A stretch of DNA of 64,000 nt, from NCBI RefSeq assembly GCF_022271435.1, contig NZ_JAFIQY010000042.1, positions 1 to 64,000 of the forward strand, read 5' to 3'. Shown piece by piece: positions 24,355 through 32,928 of the stretch; position 1 is the stretch's first letter; each line of letters opens with the position of its first letter. The notes under the pieces were generated by a model that had not been told where the DNA came from, did no database searches, and saw only the letters and a list, made by a program, of their open reading frames with translations. Made by a program: the position numbers and the translations under genes. This DNA comes from Streptomyces monomycini. GTDB taxonomy: Bacteria > Actinomycetota > Actinomycetes > Streptomycetales > Streptomycetaceae.

Positions 24355-25554
24355 ACGGAAGACTTCCGACCCACTCCGCCGCTCGCCGCGCGCACGGCGC
24401 GGACCGGCGGCTCCCCGGTACGCGAGATCCTCGCCCTGACCGCCCGGCCCGAGGTCATATCCTTCGCCGGCGGGCTGCCGGCGGGCGAGCTGTTCGACAC
24501 CGGTGGCATCTCCGCCGCCTTCCGGCACGTCCTGGACGAGGCGCCGCGGCAGGCGCTGCAGTACTCGACGACCGAGGGCGACCCGGCTCTGCGCGCGGCC
24601 GTGGCGGCCCGGGTGAGTGCCCGCGGCTTCGCCACCGCGCCGGACGACCTGATGATCACCACCGGTTCGCAGCAGGGCCTGTCGCTGCTGGCCACAGCTC
24701 TGCTGGAGCCCGGTGACACGGTGCTGGTCGAGGACCCGTGCTATCTGGCGGCGCTCCAGGTCTTCTCGCTGGCCGGGGCGCGGTTGGTGCCGGTGCCGAC
24801 CGACGACGGGGGGCTGGACCCGCAGGCGCTGGACGCGATCGCGGCACGCGAGCGGCCGAGGCTGCTCTACCTCGTGCCGACGTTCCAGAATCCGACGGGC
24901 CGGACGCTGCCGGCCGGGCGGCGGGCCGCGGTGGCCCGGGTGGCGGCCCGCCGCGGACTGTGGATCGTCGAGGACGACCCGTACGGCGAGCTGCGGTTCG
25001 AGGGCGAGCCGGTGCCGTACCTCGGTTCGTTCCCCGGGGCGGAGGACCGTACGGCGCTGCTCGGGTCCTTCTCCAAGATCGTGGCGCCGGGGCTGCGGCT
25101 GGGCTGGCTGCGCGCGCCGGCCGTACTGCGCAGGGCCTGCGTCATCGCGAAGCAGGCGGCCGACCTGCACACCTCGACGCTCGACCAGGCGGCCGTCGCC
25201 CGGTACCTGGCGGGCCCGGGCCTGGACGCCCATCTGGAGCGGGTGCGCGGCGCCTACCGCGCCCGGCGCGACGCGCTGGTGGACGGTCTGGGCGCGGCCC
25301 TGCCCGAGGGCTCGCGCTGGAACCGGCCGGAGGGCGGGATGTACGTCTGGGCGTCGATGCCTGCCGGGTACGACGCGACGGCGCTGCTGCCCGAGGTGGT
25401 CCGGCACGACGTGGCGTACGTGCCCGGTGCGCCCTTCTACGCCGGACCTGCCGACGTGGGGACCGTGCGGCTGTCCTTCGTGACGCACCCGCCGGAGGAG
25501 ATCCAGGAGGGCCTGCTGCGGCTGGCGAAGACGCTGCGGGCGCCGCGTCCGTAG
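24355..25554 (+). CDS. PLP-dependent aminotransferase, Aro8/2-aminoadipate type
   Basis: This fold-type I aminotransferase has EVISFAGGLPAGELFD, LQYSTTEGDPALRAAVA, ITTGSQQGLSLLATAL, PTFQNPTGRTLP, VEDDPYGELRFEG and the PLP lysine in GSFSKIVAPGLRLGW. The likely substrates are aromatic or branched amino acids. The homology-like start falls at ACG 24355 (TEDFRPTPPLAAR). Between the in-frame ATG at 24121 and this point the frame has no ATG, GTG or TTG, and the ATG leader would be a Pro/His-rich non-homologous extension overlapping the divergent gene. The start codon may therefore be ACG or may have been lost. A tandem duplication covers the stop. Confidence 0.85.
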   Translation, partial: TEDFRPTPPLAARTARTGGSPVREILALTARPEVISFAGGLPAGELFDTGGISAAFRHVLDEAPRQALQYSTTEGDPALRAAVAARVSARGFATAPDDLMITTGSQQGLSLLATALLEPGDTVLVEDPCYLAALQVFSLAGARLVPVPTDDGGLDPQALDAIAARERPRLLYLVPTFQNPTGRTLPAGRRAAVARVAARRGLWIVEDDPYGELRFEGEPVPYLGSFPGAEDRTALLGSFSKIVAPGLRLGWLRAPAVLRRACVIAKQAADLHTSTLDQAAVARYLAGPGLDAHLERVRGAYRARRDALVDGLGAALPEGSRWNRPEGGMYVWASMPAGYDATALLPEVVRHDVAYVPGAPFYAGPADVGTVRLSFVTHPPEEIQEGLLRLAKTLRAPRP

Positions 25555-25598
25555 CCATCGGCCGGCGAAGACGCCGCGTCCGTAGCCATCGGGAGCGG
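25522..25598. repeat. Tandem duplication containing the aminotransferase stop codon
   Basis: GGCGAAGACGC plus CCGCGTCCGTAGCCATCGG occurs at 25524-25561 and again at 25564-25592, with a six-base difference between them. The TAG of the aminotransferase is in the first copy and an identical CGTAGCC in the second. Confidence 0.75.
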
Positions 25599-25647
25599 GC
25601 ACGCCTATCCTGACGGCCCGTCACATCTACGCGGGCCGGAGGCGCGC

Positions 25648-26433
25648 ATGCTGCTACGGGACAAGACCGTCGTCGTCTCGGGCGTGGGTGCCGGGCTCGG
25701 CCACCAGGTGGCGATGGCGTGCGTACGTGACGGCGCTTCGGTGGCGCTCGGTGCCCGTACGGAGTCCCGCCTCGCCGAGACGGCGGCGCAGGCCGATCCG
25801 ACGGGCGAGCGCGTCGCCTGGCGAGTGACGGACATCGCGGACGAGGAGCAGTGCGCGGAACTGGCCGCCCTCGCGGTCGAACGTTTCGGCGGCGTCGACG
25901 CGGTCATCCAGGTGGCCGCACTGGACGCGTACTTCGGCGGGCTGACGGACGCGGACTTCGACGCCTGGCAGCGGGTCGTGGACATCAACCTCTTCGGCAC
26001 GCTGCGCATGGCGCGCGCCTGCCTGCCGTCGATGACGGAGCGCGGCGGCGGGTCGGTCGTGCTGATCGGCACGCAGTCGTCGGTCGCCGCGCCGTCCGAG
26101 GTGCGGCAGGCGGCGTACGCGGCGTCCAAGGGCGCGCTGGTCTCGGCGATGTACTCGCTCGCGCGCGAGCTGGGTCCGCGCCGGATACGCGTCAACACCG
26201 TGCAGCCGGGCTGGATGTGGGGCCCGCAGGTCGAGGCGTACGTCCGGTACGCGGCGCACACCGAGGGCGTACCGGAGCGCGAGGTGCTGGACCGGCTCAC
26301 CGCGCGGATGGCGCTGCCGGAGATGGCGACGGACGCCGATGTCGCACAGACCGCGGTCTTCCTGGCGTCCGACCGGGCGCGGGCGATCACCGGTCAGTCG
26401 CTGCTGGTGAACGCCGGGGAGATCATGCGCTAG
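25648..26433 (+). CDS. SDR family oxidoreductase
   Basis: This 261-residue protein starts at ATG 25648 after GGAGG. The NAD(P) motif is VVSGVGAGLGHQVA. The usual NNAG is replaced by QVAALD. The active-site SIGTQ-type strand is VVLIGTQSSVA, and the catalytic YxxxK is YAASKGALVSAM. The C-terminal SDR signature is AITGQSLLVNAGEIM. It is a classical short-chain dehydrogenase/reductase of unknown substrate. Loss of the NNAG Asn suggests altered chemistry or a divergent subfamily. It follows the aminotransferase by 93 bases in the same direction. Confidence 0.88.
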   Translation: MLLRDKTVVVSGVGAGLGHQVAMACVRDGASVALGARTESRLAETAAQADPTGERVAWRVTDIADEEQCAELAALAVERFGGVDAVIQVAALDAYFGGLTDADFDAWQRVVDINLFGTLRMARACLPSMTERGGGSVVLIGTQSSVAAPSEVRQAAYAASKGALVSAMYSLARELGPRRIRVNTVQPGWMWGPQVEAYVRYAAHTEGVPEREVLDRLTARMALPEMATDADVAQTAVFLASDRARAITGQSLLVNAGEIMR

Positions 26434-26622
26434 GCGCTGGCCCGGCGGCCCGGAATCGTTCGTCCAGCTGTCAGTAGTTCACATCCTTGACCACCGCACC
26501 CTTGACCGCCCCTCGCCATGAACGGTTCAATCCCCGAAGTCCCCGCTCCCGCACGGGGGCGCCGCCCCGCGGAACGTACGGCGACGTGTTTCCCGTTCAC
26601 AAGGCGGACCCCTGGAGGGGCC

Positions 26623-28263
26623 ATGAACAGTCTCGACTGGGCCGTGCTCATCGGTTACTTCGGTGTGATGGTCGCGATCGGCGTGTGGTCCCACAGACGC
26701 GTGGACGACGTGAGCGACTTCTTCACCGCGGGCGGGCGGATGCCCTGGTGGCTGTCCGGGATCTCGCACCACATGTCGGGGTACAGCGCGGTGATGTTCA
26801 CCGGGTACGCGGGCATCGCCTACCAGTACGGTGTCACGTCCTACGTCACCTGGTCCTTCCCCATCGCGGTGGGGATCGCCGTCGGGGCGCGCCTGTTCGC
26901 CGGGCGGCTGAACCGGCTGCGTTCGCGGCTGCACGTCGCCTCGCCCCTGGAGTACCTCAAGAGCCGCTACAACCTGCCCGCCCAGCAGGCGCTCGCCTGG
27001 TCCGGTGTACTGCTGAAGATCGTGGACGTGGGAGCCAAGTGGGCGGCCATCGCCACCCTGCTGTCCGTCTTCACCGGTCTCTCCCTCAACCAGGGCATCC
27101 TGATCACCGGCGTGGTCACCGGCGTCTACTGCACGGTCGGCGGCCTGTGGGCGGACGCGCTCACCGAACTCGGGCAGTTCGTCATCCAGTTGCTGGCGGG
27201 CGTGGCGATGCTGGTGACCGTGCTGGCGGAGCTGGGCGGTGTCAGCGCGCTGTGGACGGTGTGGGACCGGCTGCCCGACAGCCACGCGCAGCCGACCGTC
27301 GGCCCGTACACGCTCACGTTCCTGCTCGCGTACCTCTTCATCAAGACGTTCGAGTACAGCGGCGGCATGTGGAACCAGGCGCAGCGCTACATGGCCACCC
27401 GCAGCGCGCGCGAAGCGCGGCGCTCGGCTCGGCTGTCCGCCGCCTTGTGGTTCGTGTGGCCGGCGGTGCTCTTCTTCCCCATGTGGGTCGCGCCGCTGCT
27501 GGTGAAGGCCGAGAAACCGGACGCCTCCGACTCGTACGCGCTGCTCACCGAGCATCTGTTGCCGCACGGCCTGCTGGGTCTGGTCATCGTCGGCTTCTTC
27601 TCGCACACGATGGCCATGTGCTCGTCCGACGCCAACGCCATCTCCGCCGTTTTCACCCGTGACATCGCGCCCGCGCTGCCGAAGCTGGGCGCGCGGGCCC
27701 GCAGCTGGTCGCACCGGGCGGGGCTGCTGGCCGCGCGGCTGTCCACCGTCGCCTTCCTGGCCCTGTCGATGGCCATCGCGACCCAGGTCAACTCGCCGAC
27801 GTTCAAGGACATCATCACCGTCGTCATCAAGTGGGTGGCCGGTCTGGTGGGGCCGATCTCCATCCCGTTCCTGCTCGGCATGGTGCCGCGCTTCCGCAGA
27901 TCCGGGCCGACCGCGGCGCTGGTGTCCTGGGCGGCGGGCCTGTTCGCCTTCTGGCTCACCAACTACGGGCCGGCCGGCGTCCAGCTCCAGATCCAGATCG
28001 TCGCGCCGGTGGCCACCTCGCTGGTCCTGTACGTCGTGATCGGCTTCCTCAAACCGGAGGACACCCCGGAGCGGGACGCGGTGCTCGCCCGTATCAACTC
28101 CGGCGACGACAAGGACGGGGAGGACGGGGAGGAGCGTGGGGGTGAAGGGGAGGGCGGGAGCGGAAGTGGCAGGGACGGCGTCGGCAGCGGTGGTACGAGC
28201 GCCGCCGCCCGCACGGTGTCCGGGCGGACCGGCGGGCCTGGTCACCGTGCCGCGCCGCGGTGA
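26623..28263 (+). CDS. Sodium:solute symporter (SSS) family transporter
   Basis: This 546-residue integral membrane protein starts at ATG 26623 behind GGAGGGG, with about 13 hydrophobic segments. SSS landmarks include IGVWSHRRVDDVSDFFTAG, GGRMPWWLSGISHHMSGYSA, ASPLEYLKSRYNLPAQQ and the late HTMAMCSSDANAISAVF. It takes up an organic solute with sodium, probably a sugar or carboxylate; specificity is not readable. The last ~60 residues are a Gly/Glu/Arg-rich cytoplasmic tail (GEDGEERGGEGEGGSGSG) not needed for transport. It appears monocistronic. Confidence 0.9.
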   Translation: MNSLDWAVLIGYFGVMVAIGVWSHRRVDDVSDFFTAGGRMPWWLSGISHHMSGYSAVMFTGYAGIAYQYGVTSYVTWSFPIAVGIAVGARLFAGRLNRLRSRLHVASPLEYLKSRYNLPAQQALAWSGVLLKIVDVGAKWAAIATLLSVFTGLSLNQGILITGVVTGVYCTVGGLWADALTELGQFVIQLLAGVAMLVTVLAELGGVSALWTVWDRLPDSHAQPTVGPYTLTFLLAYLFIKTFEYSGGMWNQAQRYMATRSAREARRSARLSAALWFVWPAVLFFPMWVAPLLVKAEKPDASDSYALLTEHLLPHGLLGLVIVGFFSHTMAMCSSDANAISAVFTRDIAPALPKLGARARSWSHRAGLLAARLSTVAFLALSMAIATQVNSPTFKDIITVVIKWVAGLVGPISIPFLLGMVPRFRRSGPTAALVSWAAGLFAFWLTNYGPAGVQLQIQIVAPVATSLVLYVVIGFLKPEDTPERDAVLARINSGDDKDGEDGEERGGEGEGGSGSGRDGVGSGGTSAAARTVSGRTGGPGHRAAPR

Positions 28264-28305
28264 CCCGGTCGTGCGGCCCGCCGCCCCCGCTGCTGACTCC
28301 GCGGC

Positions 28306-30006
28306 CTACTTCGTGTATCCGATCCGCTCGTACGCGATGTCGGCCATGCCCTGGGCGCCGAGGTTGGCCAGATTCTTCTTGGCCGCGGTGATCTCGGGGA
28401 GCTGATAGGTGGGAAGGACGCCGGCCACCTGCCACGCCTCCGCGTCGGCCGCGTTGACGGCCTCCAGGGCGGCGGCCTGGTCGGCGCTGCGGCCCGCCTT
28501 GTCGAGCAGGCCGTCCAGCTTGGCGCTGCCGGTCTTGGAGTCGTTGCCGCCGCCGTCGCGGGCGTAGGTGCCGCTGGAGCCGGTCGCGGCGAACGGCGTA
28601 CGGGAGAAGCTGTAGGGCGCCACGTCGTAGTCGCCCGGGGTCACGTACTTGTCGAAGAACTCGTTGACGGGCACCGCCCGGACGTCCAGCTCGACTCCGA
28701 CCTGGGCCCACAGCTGGGTGAGGATGGTGGCCTCGTTCTTCGCGGCGGGCTGGCCGGTGGGGATCAGGAAGCGCAGCTTCAGCTCCTCGCCGCCCTTCTT
28801 GCGCACCTTGCCGCCGTCCAGCTTCCAGCCGGCCTCGTCCAGCAGCCGGCCGGCGGCCTTCGGGTCGTACGTGCCCAGGTCGCCGGCGTTGTCCCGGTAC
28901 CCCTTCTGGTTGGGCATGAGGAAGTGGTTGCCCAGCGGCTTGCCCGTCCAGTTGAGGCCCTTGAGACCGGACTTCACGATCGTCTCGCGGTCGGTGGCCT
29001 TGAACAGCGCCTTGCGCACCTTCGGGTCGCTGAGCTTCGGGCTCTTGCCGTTGAAGGTCAGGTGCCGGTAGTTGGGGCCGCCGGCCTCCCGGATCTCGCC
29101 CGACTTCACGCCCGAGACCTGCTTGAAGGCGGCCACGCTCGCGTTCAGGTCGAAGTAGTCGATCTCGCCGTTGGCGTAGGCCGCGGGCATCGACTCGGTC
29201 GTCATCGCATGGAAGACGATCTTGTCGAGTTTCGGCTTGTCGCCCCACCACGCGGGGTCGGGCACGAGGGTGACGGTCTGCGCGGTCTTGTCGATGCCGC
29301 CGAGCTTGTACGCGTTGGCGGTGACCGGGATCGCGTTGAGGTAGCCGGTGGTGAAGCTCTTCGCGTCGGCCATGTACTTCGCCGGGTAGAGCGGGGTGTT
29401 GTTGGGTGCCCCGAACAGCGCGCGCCAGTCCGCGTACGGCTTGTCGAAGGTCAGGACGGCCTCATGGTCGTCCTTGCCCTTGCGTACCGACGACACGTCC
29501 TCGTACCCGGCCGGAGAACCGACCTTGAACGCCGGATCCTTGCTGCTCAGCGCCCGGACGTTGGCCTCCAGGTCCCGGTAGGTGATCGGCGTGCCGTCGG
29601 ACCACTTCGCCTTGGGGTTCAGGTGGTACGTGACGATCTGCTTGCCGCCCTCCGTACGGCTGGCGGCGTCCAGCAGGAACGCCTTGTCGGGCACCTGCTC
29701 GCCGTTGGGCGCCGAGTGCCACAGCGACGGCAGCACGGCCTCGACGACGGCGTTGGTGGCGGCCTGGTTGCCGTCCGTCTCCATCTCGTTGAACTGCACG
29801 GGGAACTGGTCGATCGCCCAGTTCAGCGTGCCGCCCTGCGTCAGCTGCGCAGGGTCGGTCCGGTTGATGTCCAGCGCGGTGGTCTTCGGCGGCTGCTTCG
29901 CCTCGCCGCCACCGCCCTCGTCGTCCGAGCCACCACAAGCGGTCAACGCCAAGGACGACGCCACGACGGTGGCGACGAGGGCGAGCGGAACTCTGGAGTG
30001 CTTCAT
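28306..30006 (-). CDS. Peptide/nickel-type ABC transporter substrate-binding lipoprotein
   Basis: This 566-residue protein has the lipobox LTAC (Cys ~24) followed by a GGSDDEGGGGE spacer. The SBP_bac_5 body has GGTLNWAIDQFPVQFNEM, YHLNPKAKWSDGTPITYRDL, LSDPKVRKALFKATDRETIV and YPAKYMADAKSF. It is the extracellular receptor of the importer encoded immediately upstream on the same strand. The gene is last in the order permease, permease, ATPase, receptor, 69 bases past the ATPase stop. The ligand is unknown; the family binds oligopeptides, nickel chelates or opines. Confidence 0.95.
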   Translation of the reverse strand: MKHSRVPLALVATVVASSLALTACGGSDDEGGGGEAKQPPKTTALDINRTDPAQLTQGGTLNWAIDQFPVQFNEMETDGNQAATNAVVEAVLPSLWHSAPNGEQVPDKAFLLDAASRTEGGKQIVTYHLNPKAKWSDGTPITYRDLEANVRALSSKDPAFKVGSPAGYEDVSSVRKGKDDHEAVLTFDKPYADWRALFGAPNNTPLYPAKYMADAKSFTTGYLNAIPVTANAYKLGGIDKTAQTVTLVPDPAWWGDKPKLDKIVFHAMTTESMPAAYANGEIDYFDLNASVAAFKQVSGVKSGEIREAGGPNYRHLTFNGKSPKLSDPKVRKALFKATDRETIVKSGLKGLNWTGKPLGNHFLMPNQKGYRDNAGDLGTYDPKAAGRLLDEAGWKLDGGKVRKKGGEELKLRFLIPTGQPAAKNEATILTQLWAQVGVELDVRAVPVNEFFDKYVTPGDYDVAPYSFSRTPFAATGSSGTYARDGGGNDSKTGSAKLDGLLDKAGRSADQAAALEAVNAADAEAWQVAGVLPTYQLPEITAAKKNLANLGAQGMADIAYERIGYTK

Positions 30007-30075
30007 TGCGGAGACGTTCCCTTTCTCGACTGGACTGACGAAAACACAGGGAGGGCGTGGTGCGGGAGGTGTTCT

Positions 30076-32928
30076 TCAGCCTCCTGCGGCGGGTGTGTCC
30101 GGCCCGTACGCCGCGTGGTGGCAGGCCGACTCGTGGCCCGGGGCGACGGGCCGCGACGGCGGGTCCTGCTGCGCGCAGCGCCGCTGCTCCGGTGCGCCGA
30201 GCGTCGCGTACAGCGGACAGCGGCCTCGGAACCGGCAGCCGGACGGCACGTCCGCCGGGCTCGGCAGGTCGCCGCCCAGCAGGATCCGGGTCCTGGCCCG
30301 CTCCTTGCGCGGATCGGGCAGCGGTACGGCCGACAGCAGGGCCCGGGTGTACGGGTGCGCCGGCGCCGCGAACACGTCCGCGGTGCCGCCCGTCTCCACG
30401 ATGCGGCCCAGGTACATGACCGCGACCCGGTCGGCGCTGTGCCGGACGACGGACAGGTCGTGGGCGACGAGCAGGTAGCTCAGGCCGAGCCGGGTCTTCA
30501 GCTCGTCCAGCAGGTTGAGCACACCGGCCTGCACGGACACGTCGAGCGCGGAGACCGGCTCGTCCAGCACCAGCAGCCGCGGTTCCAGCGCCAGGGCGCG
30601 CGCTACGGCGATGCGCTGACGCTGGCCGCCGCTGAACTCGCGCGGGTAGCGTCCCGCGTCCGCGGCCGCCAGGCCGACCGTCTCCAGCAGCTCGGGGACC
30701 CGGGCGGCGATCCGGTCCTTGGGCCAGCGGTGCGTGCGCAGCGGCTCGGCGAGGATGTCGCCGGCCGGCATCCGGGGGTCCAGTGCGGCCGTCGGGTCCT
30801 GGAAGACGATCTGGAGGTCACGGCGCAGGGCGCGGCGCGCGGCGCGGTCCAGGTCGCGTACGTCCCGGCCGAAGAGCCGGACGGTGCCCGCCTGCCCGGC
30901 CGCCAGGTCCATGATCTCCATCAGGGTGGTGGTCTTGCCGCAGCCCGACTCGCCGACCAGGGCGAGCGTCTCCCCCTCCCGTACGACGAGACTGATGCCG
31001 TCCACGGCCCGCACGGTGCCGATCGTGCGCTTGACGAAGGTGCCTCGAGTGAGCGGGAAGTGTTTGACGAGGCCTTCGAGTTCCAGGATGGCGGGGTGGG
31101 GGGAGGGTGGGGCGGCGGGAGGTGTGGGAGCGGGCGGGGGCGCGGGAGCGGGCGGGGGTGCGGGAGCGGGCGGGGGTGCGGGAGCGGGGTGCGCGGTTCC
31201 GGGCTGCCGCCCCTGGGTAACCCCCTGCTGGGGGGCCTGGGGCGTTCGATTCGCCCCGGTAGGCGCGCGATCCGTGGGGGGTAGTGCTGCGGGCGTCCCG
31301 GCGGGGGCCGCGTCGGTGCTGCCTGTTCCGGTCCGACGGGGGTCCGTGCCGTCCGTGGCCGTATCGCCGGTACCGTCCGTGGCCGTGCCGTTCGTGCCCG
31401 TGCCGTTCGTGCCCGTTCCGGTCCGACGGGGGTCCGTGCCATCCGTGGCCGTACCGCAGGTACCGTCCGTGGCCGTGCTGCCCGTATCCGTACCGCCGGT
31501 ACCGTCCGTGGCCGTGGCGCCCGTGTCTGTACCGCCGGTACCGTCCGTGTCCGTGCCGCCCGTATCCGTACCGCCGGTACCGTCCGTGTCCGTGCCGCCC
31601 GTGTCTGTACTGCGGGGGCCCGTACCACCCGTGCACGTACTGCCCGTACCACCCGTGCCCGTACTGCCCGTACCGCCCGCGCCCGTTCCGCGGAAGCCCG
31701 CGGGCGTCCCGCCCCCGTCCGAAGGCGTCCCCCCGACCCCCGCGAAGAGCCCCGCCCGCGGCAACGCTCCCGAGGCGATCTCCTCGCTGCGGTGGCAGGC
31801 GGCGGCGTGGGCGGGGGCCGTGGTGGTCGGGGGGACTTGGGTGGCTGGAGTGTCCGGAAGGGTTGGGGTGGTCGAGGTGTCCGGGGTGGCTGAGGCGACC
31901 GGGGAAGCGTTCGTGACGGCTGTGGTGGCCGTGCCTGCTGTGGGGACCGTGGCCTCCCTGGGTACGGCCTGCGCCGGGGCAGGTTCCGTCTCATGGCACA
32001 GGGGAACGGCGACCGGGCAGCGCGGTGCGAACGGGCAGCCAGGCGGCAGTGCCGTCAGGGACGGCGGGGTGCCGTGCACGGGGGTCAGCGGCACGCCGGT
32101 GGGCCCGTCCAGGCGGGGCGTCGCGCCCAACAGGCCGATGGTGTACGGCATTCTGGGCCGGTAGTAGATCTCGTCGACCGTACCGGCCTCCACGGGCCGG
32201 CCCGCGTACATGACCTGCACCCGGTCGGCGAACCCCGCGACCACCCCCAGGTCGTGGGTGATCAGGACGACCGCGGCGCCGGTCACCTCCCTGGCGGTCC
32301 GCAGGACGTCCAGGATCTGCGCCTGGACGGTGACGTCCAGGGCGGTGGTCGGCTCGTCCGCGACGATGACCCGCGGATCGTTGGCGATGGCCATGGCGAT
32401 CACCGCGCGCTGCCGCATCCCGCCGGAGAACTCGTGCGGGAAGGCGTCGGCGCGGCGCCGCGGGTCGGGGATGCCGACGAGGGCGAGGAGCTCGACGGCG
32501 CGGGCCCGTGCGGCCTTGCGGCTCAGGTCCTGATGGACGCGGAGCGCTTCGACGAGCTGGCTGCCGATGCTGTAGACGGGCGTGAGGGCGGACAGCGGGT
32601 CCTGGAAGACCATGCTGATGCCGTTGCCGCGGACCCTGGACAGCGCGGCGTCGCCGAGTCCGAGCAGTTCCTGTCCGTCCAGTTCGACGGAGCCCCGTAC
32701 GGCGGTGCCGTCCGGCAGCAGTCCAAGGACGGCCTGGGCGGCGGCGGACTTGCCCGAGCCGGACTCCCCGACGATGCCGAGCACCTCGCCGGGCCGTACG
32801 GCGTAGCTCAGACCGCGTACGGCGTGTACGGGACCGTGCTCGCCGGGGAAGGTGACGTGCAGGTCCGTCACCTGGAGGGCGGGGCGGGTGGCTGCCGCCT
32901 CCGGGCCGGTGTGGGGTTGTTCGGTCAC
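30076..32928 (-). CDS. Fused double ABC ATPase (DppD-DppF type) with repeat linker
   Basis: This 950-residue protein starts at GTG 32928. The first ATPase domain (~18-300) has Walker A GESGSGKS, FSGGMRQRAVIAMAIAND and the oligo_HPY tail RMPYTIGLLGATPRL...CPFAPRCPVAVP. The second (~625-935) has Walker A GESGCGKTT, SGGQRQRIAVARALALEP and the tail HPYTRALLSAVPLPDP...CRFRGRCPL. Between them lie some 300 residues of Ala/Thr/Pro and Gly-Thr-Asp repeats (GGTDTGGTDTDGTGG) plus Pro-Ala runs, encoded by minisatellites at about 31090-31710. GTGA overlap couples it to the permease gene. It powers uptake by the adjacent permeases. Fusion of the two subunits is known; the linker length is unusual. Confidence 0.94.
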   Translation of the reverse strand: MTEQPHTGPEAAATRPALQVTDLHVTFPGEHGPVHAVRGLSYAVRPGEVLGIVGESGSGKSAAAQAVLGLLPDGTAVRGSVELDGQELLGLGDAALSRVRGNGISMVFQDPLSALTPVYSIGSQLVEALRVHQDLSRKAARARAVELLALVGIPDPRRRADAFPHEFSGGMRQRAVIAMAIANDPRVIVADEPTTALDVTVQAQILDVLRTAREVTGAAVVLITHDLGVVAGFADRVQVMYAGRPVEAGTVDEIYYRPRMPYTIGLLGATPRLDGPTGVPLTPVHGTPPSLTALPPGCPFAPRCPVAVPLCHETEPAPAQAVPREATVPTAGTATTAVTNASPVASATPDTSTTPTLPDTPATQVPPTTTAPAHAAACHRSEEIASGALPRAGLFAGVGGTPSDGGGTPAGFRGTGAGGTGSTGTGGTGSTCTGGTGPRSTDTGGTDTDGTGGTDTGGTDTDGTGGTDTGATATDGTGGTDTGSTATDGTCGTATDGTDPRRTGTGTNGTGTNGTATDGTGDTATDGTDPRRTGTGSTDAAPAGTPAALPPTDRAPTGANRTPQAPQQGVTQGRQPGTAHPAPAPPPAPAPPPAPAPPPAPTPPAAPPSPHPAILELEGLVKHFPLTRGTFVKRTIGTVRAVDGISLVVREGETLALVGESGCGKTTTLMEIMDLAAGQAGTVRLFGRDVRDLDRAARRALRRDLQIVFQDPTAALDPRMPAGDILAEPLRTHRWPKDRIAARVPELLETVGLAAADAGRYPREFSGGQRQRIAVARALALEPRLLVLDEPVSALDVSVQAGVLNLLDELKTRLGLSYLLVAHDLSVVRHSADRVAVMYLGRIVETGGTADVFAAPAHPYTRALLSAVPLPDPRKERARTRILLGGDLPSPADVPSGCRFRGRCPLYATLGAPEQRRCAQQDPPSRPVAPGHESACHHAAYGPDTPAAGG
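31208..31266. repeat. Dispersed ~55-bp repeat inside the ATPase linker, copy 1
   Basis: The segment contains GGGTAACCCCCTGCTGGGGG and GCGTTCGATTCGCCCCGGT, closely matching 35278-35332 between the permease gene and the ADP-ribosylglycohydrolase gene. Here it is translated as part of the ATPase linker (GANRTPQAPQQGVTQG). Confidence 0.7.
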
